The notes below the pieces were generated by a model. That model ran no database searches, was not told where the DNA came from, and saw only the letters and a list, made by a program, of their open reading frames with translations. The translations under genes and the position numbers were made by a program. Source: Orobanche coerulescens (lineage: Eukaryota > Streptophyta > Magnoliopsida > Lamiales > Orobanchaceae). From it: DNA of 64,000 nucleotides. Below are positions 56,312 to 64,000 of this stretch, piece by piece. The stretch lies in assembly GCA_033398695.1 (NCBI GenBank), contig CM065815.1, positions 7,744,501-7,808,500 of the forward strand, in the 5' to 3' direction. Positions within the stretch are counted from its first letter, which is position 1; the number at the start of each line of letters is the position of its first letter.

Positions 56312-57592
56312 TCATCGTTTGATCTTCAATAAAAACAACATCTCTTGACCGAACAAGCTTCTTAGTAATCGGGTCATACAATCTATACCCGAACTCATCA
56401 AGACCATAGCCAATAAAAATACACGGCTCCGTCTTGGAATCAAGCCTCGACCTTTCATCATTCGGAATGTGTACAAAAGCTTTACATCCGAAAACCCGTA
56501 AGTGGCGGTATGAGATGTCTTTACGCTCCACACTTTATCCGGGACATCAAATTCTAAAGGAACACACATCGTCAAATTAATAACATGAACCGCCGTGTTC
56601 AAAGCTTCCCCCCAAAATGACTTTGGCAATCCGGCATGTGAGAGCAAACATCGAGCTCTCTCGACCAAAGTCCGGTTCATTCTCTCCGCCAATCCATTGA
56701 GTTGCGGAGTCTTCGGGGGCGTCTTTTGATGTCGGATCCCTTGCCCTCGGCAATATTCATCAAAGGGCCCGGTGTATTCTCTACTATTGTCCGTTCGAAT
56801 ACACTTTAGCTTCTTCCCGGTCTCTCTTTCCACCGAGGCATGAAATTGTTTAAAGACATCTAATACTTGATCTTTGGTCTTCAAGGTGTATGCCCACACC
56901 TTCCTCGAGTGATCGTTGATGAATGTGACAAAGTATCGGCAACCACCGAGCGTCCTAGTCTTCATAGGACCACAAACATCGGAATGAACAAGATCAAGCA
57001 CATTTTCCTTCCGTGAAGGAGTATGACTCTTAAAAGTAACTCTTCTTTGCTTCCCGGCTAGACAATGAGAGCACCTTTTAAGATGTACCTTGTGAACTTC
57101 GGACAACGCCTCCTTCTTCGACAATAGCGCCATCCCTTTCTCGCTCATGTGACCAAGACTCTTATGCCATAGATCGGCCATGTCATTATTGTCGATTGTG
57201 TTCACGGAATTAATCGTGACCTTTGGAAGTGTCACGTACAATTTCCCTTCCTTTTCTCCTCTCCCGACAATCAAGGAACCTCGAGTGAGTTTCCACACTC
57301 CCTTGCCAAAACCACTATGATAACCATCATCATCGAGTAAACCAACGGACATAACGTTAAGCCTCATATCCGTAATATATTTTACATTCCGTAAAACAAG
57401 TTCCACACCGGTGTCGAATCTCAAATGAACATCTCCCACTCCAACAATTTTCGATAACCCATCGTTACCCATCTTGACTATACCAAAGTCACCTGGAGTA
57501 TAAGAGGAATAAAAATCTCTACGTGATGTAACATGACACGTAGCTCCACTATCGACCACCCAACTCGAATCATCTCTCGCAAGGTTCACCAT
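56312..57592 (-). pseudogene. Copia pol: protease and integrase
   Basis: Starts SWVVDSGATCHVTSRRDFYS (protease active site DSGA), FGIVKMGNDGLSKIVGVGDV and VLRNVKYITDMRLNVMSVGL. Integrase zinc-binding LWHKSLGHMSEKGM and CSHCLAGKQ; core VHSDVCGPMKTRTLGGCRYF, FINDHSRKVWAYTLKTKDQV, IRTDNSREYTGPFDEYC and TPQLNGLAERMNRTLVERAR (D,D,E). A frameshift near 56540 ends the correct frame (KDISYRHLRVFGCKAFVHIP follows in another frame). Note IRTDNSREY where most relatives have Gly-Gly. Confidence 0.95.
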
Positions 57593-57682
57593 ATCATAAT
57601 CACAACAAACAAAGAATTCTTCGGTAGTAGTATTTACTCCGGCTTTTTCATTACTACCGCTCTCTTTATTTTGTGAATTCTA

Positions 57683-58378
57683 TCAGCCTTGGCGATTTTC
57701 CTTCTTCAATTGTCGGCATAATTTCTTTGTATGCCCTTTCTTAGCACAATGGTAACATTCAACATTGGCATACTTCCCTCGGGAATTACTCCTTTGTGGC
57801 CCTCTATTACTCGGGCCTCTACTTTGATCTCTCCCCCTTCTTTCGGTAACTAGAACATCCGACTGTGACGAAGATCCCTGTGTCTTTCTTCGGACCTCCT
57901 CGTTTAACATGTTCCCTTTAGCTAATTCCATCAAAATGACTCCATCGGGGGCCGAGTTAGACAACGACGTACGAAACGTCTCCCAAGTGTCCGGCAATGT
58001 GCCTAACAACCACAAAGCTTGCACCTCCTCTTCGAATTTAATGCCCATTCCCGCAAGTTGATTAATTATGCCTTGAAATGCATTCAAGTGATCCGATAGA
58101 GGAGTCCCGTCTCGATATTTCAAATTCATCATTTGTTTAATGAGGAACAACTTATTATTCCCCGTCTTCCGAGCATACAATTGCTCGAGCTTGTGCCATA
58201 ATTCTCGAGCATCCTTCTCTCCACTGATATGGTTCAAAACATTGTCACCAACCCATTGTCGAATATATCCGCAAACTTGGCGATACAAAATAGTCCACTC
58301 CGCGTCGGACTTGCCTTCCGGATTATCTTTGCTAAAAAACGGTAAATAATAATCCTTCACATATAGAAGGTCTTCCAT
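57683..58378 (-). pseudogene. Copia gag
   Basis: 231-codon frame to a stop at 57683: MEDLLYVKDYYLPFFSKDNP, EWTILYRQVCGYIRQWVGDN, ARELWHKLEQLYARKTGNNK, LFLIKQMMNLKYRDGTPLSD, HLNAFQGIINQLAGMGIKFE and the single CCHC knuckle CYHCAKKGHTKKLC. The N-terminal residues before 58378 (FNVTNYEVWK-type) are in another frame (about 58380-58445). RNA-packaging coat protein by family. Confidence 0.9.
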
Positions 58379-58488
58379 CTTCCCCTTTCATACGTGGTAG
58401 TTCGAACCATTCAAGTTAACCATTCTACTCGTGTTGGCTTCCATCTTACAATTGAGATACTAAACAACCACGAAACAACAAATCTCGT

Positions 58489-58501
58489 GGCTCCGATACC
58501 A
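58489..58501 (-). promoter_or_regulatory. Primer-binding site of copia element
   Basis: Minus-strand TGGTATCGGAGCC, three bases from the 5' LTR; initiator tRNA-Met type. Confidence 0.85.
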
Positions 58502-58504
58502 CTT

Positions 58505-59923
58505 TGTTGGGAAAAACACGACTAACGTCACAACGAGAAATGCGGAAACCCTCGTTTGACAACTTCCCACTCTTCAATTGTAACTTTGTGGTTACCGACG
58601 AGTAGAGAAAATCAATTACAACTCGATAATCAATACAAATGATATCCGAAAAACAAAAAAAACGAGACACAGTATTTTAGCATGGAAAACCCCTCAAGAC
58701 GAGAGTAAAAACTAGGGCTGGGACTTTTGGAACCGGGAACCGCAGAACCGATCTGAACCGCATCGGAACCGACGATTCGGTTCGGTTCCTAGCAACAAAA
58801 TTTTTTTTTCGGTTCGGTTCGTACTGTTAGTATTCGGTTCGGTTCGGTTCATGGTTCGATCGCTTTAAAGAGGAACCGACCAACCGCAAGGAACCGTCCG
58901 AACCGCACCGAACCGAAACCGAATTCCTCTGAATATAATATAATATAATATATTCTTATTAAACATAATTAATATAATATAAAATAATATAATATATTCT
59001 TAATAAAATAAAATATAATATAATATATTTCGTCCAAACCATACAAAATCGGTTCCGGTTCGGTTCGGTTCCTGTGCGGTTCGATTCCTGTGCGGTTCGG
59101 ACAAAAAAAAAACTCGAAAAACCGAACCGCGAAAAAACTATGCGGTTCGGTTCCGGTTCCTGTATTTTTCTCCCAGGAACCGAAAAGTCCCAGGCCTAGT
59201 AAAAACCACGGGACCGAAGCAGCTTAAATCCACTATCACCGATACACAATAAACAATTCGTCCCTAATACAAACTAGGGGTATACACCAATAATCTTCAA
59301 ATACTTGGTAATAAACAAACTTCAAGTATTTGGAATACACAATAACAACAAGATCGAGAAAAGAAAACACCGTAAATAGCTTACACAAAAAGTTAACGAA
59401 ATACTTGAACTTCCGGACTCAAAACCTCGATCTACTCCGGTGAAAAGATTTGCCCAATAGCTACCAAACTCTTATCAAAATATCACGACGACCCGACCGA
59501 TAAATCTCCGGAAAATTGAAAAAATGTATTTCTCTCTCTTGTTTCTCTCTATCTCTCTTGTTGTGCTCTCAAAAGGTGTAGGTGATGAAGTTGGTGAAAA
59601 AACCGCAGCAAGATCTGTCTAAAAAGAAACCCAAGTGCTGGGTTGACCCATGTGCCGCGGCCCCGGCAAAGTGTGCCGCGGCACACGCAGGAAAAGCTGC
59701 CCAGGACATCGCGAGGGGGCCACGGCCCGGCGCCCAGAGTACAAACTCGGCCAGCGTTTTCATTGTATCGGCAGGGGCCACGGCCCGGCCGGCAGGGGGT
59801 CGCGGCCAAGAGTACAGTCTCGGCCACCATGTTGTTCTGATGATTTCCGTGGGCCGCGGCTCGGCGGGCATGTGCCGCGGCCCGGAGTACAGCCCAGGCC
59901 CATGTTTCCGAAATGATCCTACA
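58505..59923 (-). repeat. Copia 5' LTR, carrying a hAT insertion
   Basis: About 925 bp when the hAT element and one TSD are ignored. Matches 53489-54431. It borders internal sequence on both sides, the mark of a tandem unit. Confidence 0.9.
58713..59198. mobile_element. hAT-like element of GGTTCGGTTCGG words in copia LTR
   Basis: 486 bp, starts TAGGGCTGGGACTTTTGG and ends in AAAAGTCCCAGGCCTA, with a perfect 8-bp TSD gtaaaaac (58705-58712, 59199-59206). The empty site is visible in the other LTR at about 53690-53697. The interior is GAACCG/CGGTTC words around an AT-rich core of TATAATA repeats. Confidence 0.95.
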
Positions 59924-60066
59924 AATCTCCCCCTTTCCGGAACATAGAAAGAGTTCGCCATCCCGGTGATCGAACAACACACTTTCACCTTCTCTCTACT
60001 CAACGCCTTGGTTAACATATCAGAAACATTATCATCGGTATGAACTTTATCAAGTTCAAATAAACC
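59924..60066 (-). repeat. Fragment of a second copia internal region
   Basis: Matches 54432-54575: polypurine tract, then the end of the pol frame (reverse text of LTKALSREKVKVCCSI and VPERGRF). Breaks off at 60066 after CAAGTTCAAATAAACC. Confidence 0.85.
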
Positions 60067-60354
60067 CGAAATTATGCTTAGTGACTATCACCCCCCCATC
60101 TAGGGCTTTTAGCTGTCCGAGTGAACCCGAAACCCGGTCATGAACCGGACCGAAATACTCAGGACCGAAACTCACCCGAAAACTAACGAGTTCGGATTTG
60201 AGTTCTAAACATTGAACCGAAACCGATAAGACCCGGACTGATAAAACCAAAAAGAAACCCGATAATAAATTAAAAAAAAAAGTTTATATGTATTTTATAA
60301 TTTATATATTTTATACATATATTATTAATACATGTCGCGTGTTTTAAACACAAA

Positions 60355-60640
60355 TAGCACGCTGGTCAAGTGGTTAAGACGCTGGACCTTTGAACAAAAG
60401 GTCTGGAGTTCGAATCATGTAACCCCCATTTATGTGATTTATTTTGCTGCTGCTCCTTCATTTTCCTAGTAAAGATCCATCCCACATCGACTACTTGATA
60501 AAACCTCAGCCAACTCATCTTCAATTTAAGCCTTCCCATCCCCCATCTTAAGCTTTCATATGAGGGATATGCATCCCACATCGCCAATGAAAGGAAACAT
60601 CCAATTTCCTTTCCTCTATAAACTAATCTATCTTGTCTCA
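60355..60640 (+). mobile_element. tRNA-related sequence, possible SINE, inside hAT element
   Basis: A box TGGTCAAGTGG (60363-60373) and B box GGAGTTCGAATC (60405-60416), 31 nt apart. Between them is a hairpin GGACCTTT, four to five bases, AAAGGTC where an anticodon arm would be. No proper acceptor pairing, so not a functional tRNA. Exact limits and TSD not found. Confidence 0.5.
60573..60622 (+). promoter_or_regulatory. snRNA-type promoter motif pair (USE plus TATA)
   Basis: ATCCCACATCG at 60573-60583 matches the plant upstream sequence element RTCCCACATCG. TATAAA follows at 60617-60622, with 33 bases between. That spacing is what plant Pol II snRNA genes use. A second ATCCCACATCG lies at 60479-60489. 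Downstream of about 60648 I do not recognise a known snRNA, so a real gene is not claimed. Confidence 0.4.
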
Positions 60641-60960
60641 AAGAGTTAGTTGAGGATTATGTTTGGGTTTGGGTTTAAACCCGAAACCGAACCAACAAGA
60701 AACTGGTTTTGGTTTTTGGTTTCCGGGTTAAAGTAAATGATTTTTTTCCTTTCGGTTTCGGGTTCCGGTTTTTCGGGCCTGGTTTTCGGTTTCAGACCGA
60801 TTTCAACCCGGTATATTTCGGACCGGTTCCGGGTCTGAAATTTGAACCAGAACCCTTATCGGTCCGTACCGGATCTACCCAGTAACCTATCGGACCGGAT
60901 CCGGATCTGGAGAAAACCGATCCGAACCGGTCCGATAACAGCCCTACCCCCATCATGTAT

Positions 60961-61114
60961 TCCATCAGCTACCAACAACGACTCGATCTATGCAGGCCAA
61001 TGGTCGAAGCGGCACAACTTATCCAACTCATGCAGTTCCATATTTGCTAACGCATCAGCAACAACATTTCCATCTCTCTTCGTCAACCTTAGCTGAATAC
61101 TCCAGTGCTTCTCC
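60961..61114 (-). pseudogene. RNase H C-terminal fragment
   Basis: Minus-strand translation HWSIQLRLTKRDGNVVADAL then ANMELHELDKLCRFDHWPA and a stop. The RxGNxxADALA pattern is the end of the plant RNase H fold used in LINE ORF2 or in stand-alone RNase H proteins. No other part of a gene is seen nearby. Confidence 0.4.
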
Positions 61115-61189
61115 ATGAACAAGCAATTCTCCGAATAATTGGATCAATTCCCACATCTTTATCGACTGACGCTAAAGTGTCCATTCGTT

Positions 61190-61435
61190 TTTTGTTGTCA
61201 TTCTCTATCACAAAATGCTGAGCCCCCAAATCCTATGAGCCACACCAATACATTTGCTAAAACCTTTTATAATTACACCAATACATTAATAAAATGAGAT
61301 TAATTAAAAATTTTGGTATGAGAAATTGAGAATACTATTTTGCTCTGTATTCTACTTTTGTCGTTGTCTCAAAATTTTAGTGTGCTATTAGTAATATAAG
61401 ACGAGCCCCCAAGAAAAATTCTAAGTCCGCCTCTA
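61190..61435. repeat. Possible remnant of a hAT element end
   Basis: The right margin reads, reverse-complemented, AGAGGCGGACTTAGAATTTT, resembling the CAGTGGCGGAxCT end of a plant hAT group, with GAGCCCCCAA near both margins (about 61220 and 61405). No matching TSD found. Confidence 0.3.
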
Positions 61436-61629
61436 TGTATGATTATGTGTGCATCGATCATTGTATTATCAGTACGTCAAATGCTCGATTGAAAAAGAAG
61501 ACATTAAATTAATGTATTGCTATATATTCACAAACAATGCGGTATAATTTTTTTCTTTGACCAAGCATTATATTTATTTATTTATTGTGGTTATAATTTA
61601 TTGATGAAAAAATGAGTTAACGAGTTAAG

Positions 61630-62030
61630 GCAATGTTCTTTTGGACTTATTTTTTCGCTTTTGATTCGATTCGATTCGATTGGGATTCGAGTTCATTCGG
61701 GCCTGATTCGATTGGGGATTCGATTCCATTCGAGCCTGGTTCAGATTCGATTCACTACTTCGATTCTTCTTCTTCTTCTTATTATTACTATTAATCTTAA
61801 TTATTATTATTGTTATTATTACTTATAATATTACTATTATCGTTGTTGTTGTTAATTATTATTATTATTATTATTTACCATTATTATTATTATTATTATT
61901 ATTTACCCTTAATATATATTTGATTCGATTGATTCGATTCGATTCGATTGGGCATCTGATTCGATTCGGATTCATTTAAATCCCAAAAATGTGCTTCTAA
62001 CTCGTTTTCGTTTTCGTTTTAGCAACATTA
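61630..62030. repeat. hAT-like low-complexity block of GATTCGATT words with (TTA)n
   Basis: ATTCGATTCGATTCGATTGG words at 61660-61750 and 61920-61975 enclose TTATTATTA microsatellite stretches (about 61770-61910). Possible inverted ends CAATGTT (61632) and AACATTG-like (62022). Resembles the arms-plus-AT-core plan of the other hAT-like elements, but no clean TSD is seen. Confidence 0.4.
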
Positions 62031-62186
62031 ACATTATAGCCTCCCTTAGCAGGAACCGCGTCTGACCCCACCCCTCCATAATTGGCAAGCTCAAGACTTA
62101 AACGACGGTTTTACACTCTACTGTCTGCTGCCCAAGACTTGACAACCTCGTTACACCCGGTACCGTCCATGGTACACCCCATATAG

Positions 62187-62823
62187 TAGGGGTGGACTTG
62201 CCCATTCTCGGTTGTTTTCGAAATCAGAAAGTAACCAAATATTCGGTTTCGGTTTGGTTCGGTTCTTTTTGAAGTTCGGTTCGGTTAAGTTCGGTTTTAT
62301 AAATATTCGGTTCGGTTTCGATTTGGTTTGATGTTTTTTTGGTTCTTCACAATATAAATTCAAATATTATATGCAATAGAATAAGTTATATATAACAACA
62401 AGGCAACAAGAGTTATATATATGTTCAAGATAAAAGCTAGAGTTGCATGATAATTTCCAAATATCTCAAAATATATAACAACCGTAAATCACAGTATCTC
62501 ATTCTCTCAACCTAAATTAATTGAATCACAAATTCACGAAAGATATTATCGGTCTTCTTCGACCCATGAGGGTCTTACAAAAGGAAACGAATTATACTAA
62601 AATTCAAACACACCAAAATCACAAAAACAAGGCCATTTTAAGTATGCGATATTTGACTTTGGTCCATTTCGTTCTGTTCGGTTCCTCCCGACTCCGAGAA
62701 CCGAACCAAATTAGTTCTTGCCTCGTTCGCTTTTTTGTTTTTCTGCCTTCTTCTTCGGTTTTCGGTTCTTTTTTTCGGATTTTTCTTCGGTTTTCGATTT
62801 TCGGTTCGAAATTCAAGACTCTA
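62187..62823. mobile_element. hAT-like element of CGGTTCGGTTT words, decayed
   Basis: Left end TAGGGGTGGACTTGCCC at 62187; right end reads (complement) TAGAGTCTTGAATTTCG. Flanks ccatatag / tcatataa agree at 6 of 8. Both arms (62235-62340, 62650-62815) are GGTTCGGTTT/AAACCGAACC words, with the centre AT-rich. Open frames through the arms are repeat artefacts. Confidence 0.6.
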
Positions 62824-63152
62824 TCATATAAATGCTATCTCACGGACGACTACACGTGGCGTGCATTCGACTGGAATACACTACACCGGTGTACATGGAC
62901 CCAACCCTACCACCACACCCTCCAATTCTCCGGTCATGTCATGCCCCGTATTTTTCTCTCTCTCCTGCCCGTTTTATCCGGGCAGCTCTAGTCAAGTTCG
63001 CTCTCCACTCTCATCAGCTTCAGCCTTCAACGACTAATAATTTTTGTCTTATTTTTTTCCCTCTTTATTCACCATCTGCAACTTAAAAGGCGAAATCCAG
63101 AAACCTGATATATAGATACAGAGTTTGTATATGTATAGAAGTTGACTGAGCG

Positions 63153-63186
<34 letters not shown>

Positions 63187-63281
63187 GTCATACACGCAAA
63201 CACACACTAGCATTTGACATTGTTGGAGTGATATAAAGGTTTGCTGAGTTATTTCATTTGTTGGATATTAGGGGTGAGATA
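62824..63281 (+). promoter_or_regulatory. Upstream region of the malic enzyme gene
   Basis: Sequence between the last transposon and the start codon. It contains an (AT)n microsatellite at 63155-63185, about 100 bp before the ATG, flanked by GCGGTG and TACGTCATACACG. A TACGTCA motif resembles a bZIP core (ACGTCA). No clear TATA box apart from the microsatellite itself. Confidence 0.4.
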
Positions 63282-63416
63282 ATGTGGGGAGTGGCGCGAT
63301 CTGCTGCGTCGAGTCTCCGCCAATCGCGGCTGCGGATGATGTCGACCGCGATTCCTGGACCTTGTATCGTGCACAAGCGTGGTACTGATATTCTCCACGA
63401 TCCTTGGTTTAACAAG
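63282..63416 (+). CDS. NAD-ME2: Mitochondrial NAD-dependent malic enzyme, exon 1 (partial gene)
   Basis: ATG at 63282 (aaATGTGGGG). 45 codons: MWGVARSAASSLRQSRLR, MMSTAIPGPCIVHKRG, TDILHDPWFNK. The Arg/Ser-rich N-terminus without acidic residues is a mitochondrial targeting peptide; CIVHKRGxDILHDPWFNK is the start of the mature protein of the plant 59-kDa NAD-malic enzyme subunit, which in mitochondria converts malate and NAD to pyruvate, CO2 and NADH. The exon ends AACAAG|GTTGAT, a normal 5' splice site. It is the only host gene recognised here. The symbol rests on N-terminal recognition and could be the paralogous subunit. Confidence 0.8.
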
Positions 63417-64000
63417 GTTGATCTTCGTTTTTTTTTTTTTGTTCCCCAGCTTATAATTTTCGGTGTTGAAGAACGACTGTGGTTGATCGAAAGATTGGCG
63501 AAATTAGAAATATTATTAGACTTCCGACATCGTATCTGAGATCTGTTTTCATCATTTGTATTTGTCTTTGAATCGACCTAACGTTTGATTGCTCCTCAGT
63601 CTTTCAGTGAGTGGAGTGTCACTGTAGAAATTGGAAATAACTGCAGTTTCGAATGTTGAAATGAATATTATGGTGGTTGCAAGCTCTTTTTATGACTTAG
63701 TACTATAGCAGATGATAGATGTCATAGGCGGGTTTTACAGATGGGTGTGTTACAACTTATCGAGGGATGGATTTATGCTGATTTTTATTTGGCACAAGTG
63801 CTTGTAGGTTTTTCCAAATCCCCCCCCCCCGTGGTTCCGATTCCGCTGCTGATAGATATTGCAATGCGTGTATATGTGGCAAAAGCAGAAATAATGTTCG
63901 TTTGCATCTGTAAATAATCACTTTATTTGAAGTAATTTCAAGTTTTTTTTTCTTTACACGAGGGGGGATCGTCCCCTGTCCTGAGTACCCCCAAGAGGCT
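63417..64000 (+). other. Malic enzyme gene, intron 1 (continues beyond window)
   Basis: Begins GTTGATCTTCG followed by a T-run. A possible early acceptor TTTGTTCCCCAG at about 63447 is seen, but the sequence after it does not encode the expected next residues of the enzyme. No second exon was recognised up to 64000. Confidence 0.55.

Larger units (their letters stand above)
53489..60066 (-). mobile_element. Tork/Tnt1-like Ty1/copia complex: LTR-internal-LTR-partial internal
   Basis: Minus-strand copia element: 3' LTR 53489-54431, internal 54432-58504, 5' LTR 58505-59923 (with a hAT insert). Polypurine tract GGAAAGGGGGAGATT complementary to 54432-54447; PBS 58489-58501. Beyond the 5' LTR, 59924-60066 repeats the internal sequence found at 54432-54575 (polypurine tract and end of RNase H), then stops abruptly. 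This is part of a second unit sharing the LTR, as made by unequal recombination between tandem copies. Confidence 0.85.
60101..60946. mobile_element. hAT-like element of AACCCGAAACCG words, with inner insertion
   Basis: 846 bp, starts TAGGGCTTTTAGCTGTCCG and ends in GGTCCGATAACAGCCCTA, with a perfect 8-bp TSD cccccatc (60093-60100, 60947-60954). Both arms are CCCGAAACCG/CGGTTTCGGG words. The centre 60340-60660 is unrelated and holds a tRNA-like head and snRNA-type promoter motifs, so it is probably an insertion. Confidence 0.9.

Noticed and set aside
62521..63086. Plus-strand frames upstream of the malic enzyme gene
   Set aside because: Phe/Ser-rich translation of the CGGTTT words and the following non-coding DNA; no homology recognised.
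63258..63281. An upstream start for the malic enzyme reading frame
   Set aside because: The frame extends upstream only through a TTG; the first ATG at 63282 begins a normal targeting peptide.

Overview
The window is nuclear DNA of a flowering plant, most likely a eudicot. It is almost entirely a stack of transposable elements beside one ordinary gene. The evidence is plant-type Ty3/gypsy (Tekay-like, Reina-like and Tat-like) and Ty1/copia (Tork/Tnt1-like) retrotransposons, RTE and L1 LINEs, a Stowaway MITE, tRNA-derived SINEs, many hAT-like DNA elements, and, at the right edge, the first exon of a mitochondrial NAD-dependent malic enzyme gene. The species cannot be fixed from the sequence. 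Several reading frames are broken.

Layout. 1-2194 is the 3' part of an RTE LINE. 3061-3299 is a SINE with a perfect 17-bp target-site duplication (TSD). 3334-3745 is a hAT-like element made of GGATATCC words, and 4663-4849 is a Stowaway MITE. A hAT transposon runs from 4947 to 46834 (perfect 8-bp TSD atcttata). Its transposase exon is split by a 40.65-kb LTR-retrotransposon complex at 5683-46336 (TSD acatt). That complex is element A (minus strand, Tekay-like). Nested in A are B (8103-18230, TSD tcctc), C (20390-34635, TSD catac), E (37441-39011, TSD cgcac) and F (39784-45556, TSD gatcr, Reina-like, youngest looking). D (23257-27731, TSD catcc, gag-only Tat-like) sits inside C, and a small hAT element (13778-14139) sits inside B.

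46921-47478 is another hAT element, inserted in a tRNA-like SINE remnant. 47587-53000 is a hAT-like element that received an L1 LINE (47713-52595). 53489-60066 is a Tork-like copia element whose upstream LTR carries a hAT element (58713-59198) and is followed by a fragment of a second internal region. 60101-60946 is a hAT element containing a tRNA-like sequence and an snRNA-type promoter motif pair. Further low-complexity hAT-like DNA fills 61630-62823. 63282-63416 is exon 1 of the malic enzyme gene; its first intron runs off the window.

How it fits together. Coding capacity is retroelement gag-pol in decay: frameshifts, Trp-to-stop changes, loss of RNase H in A, and loss of the gag middle in B. 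Relative age can be read from nesting: hAT host, then A, then B/C/E/F, then D and the small hAT. The most striking shared property is that six LTR families carry, upstream of a TATA-like box where one is visible, a dense array of short family-specific GC-rich palindromes (CCGCGG, TAGCGTGCGCTA, GACACGGCCGTGTC, GCGATCGC, GTTACGGCCGTAAC). The word is replaced even between closely related elements (B versus C), and one word is shared between unrelated ones (A versus copia).
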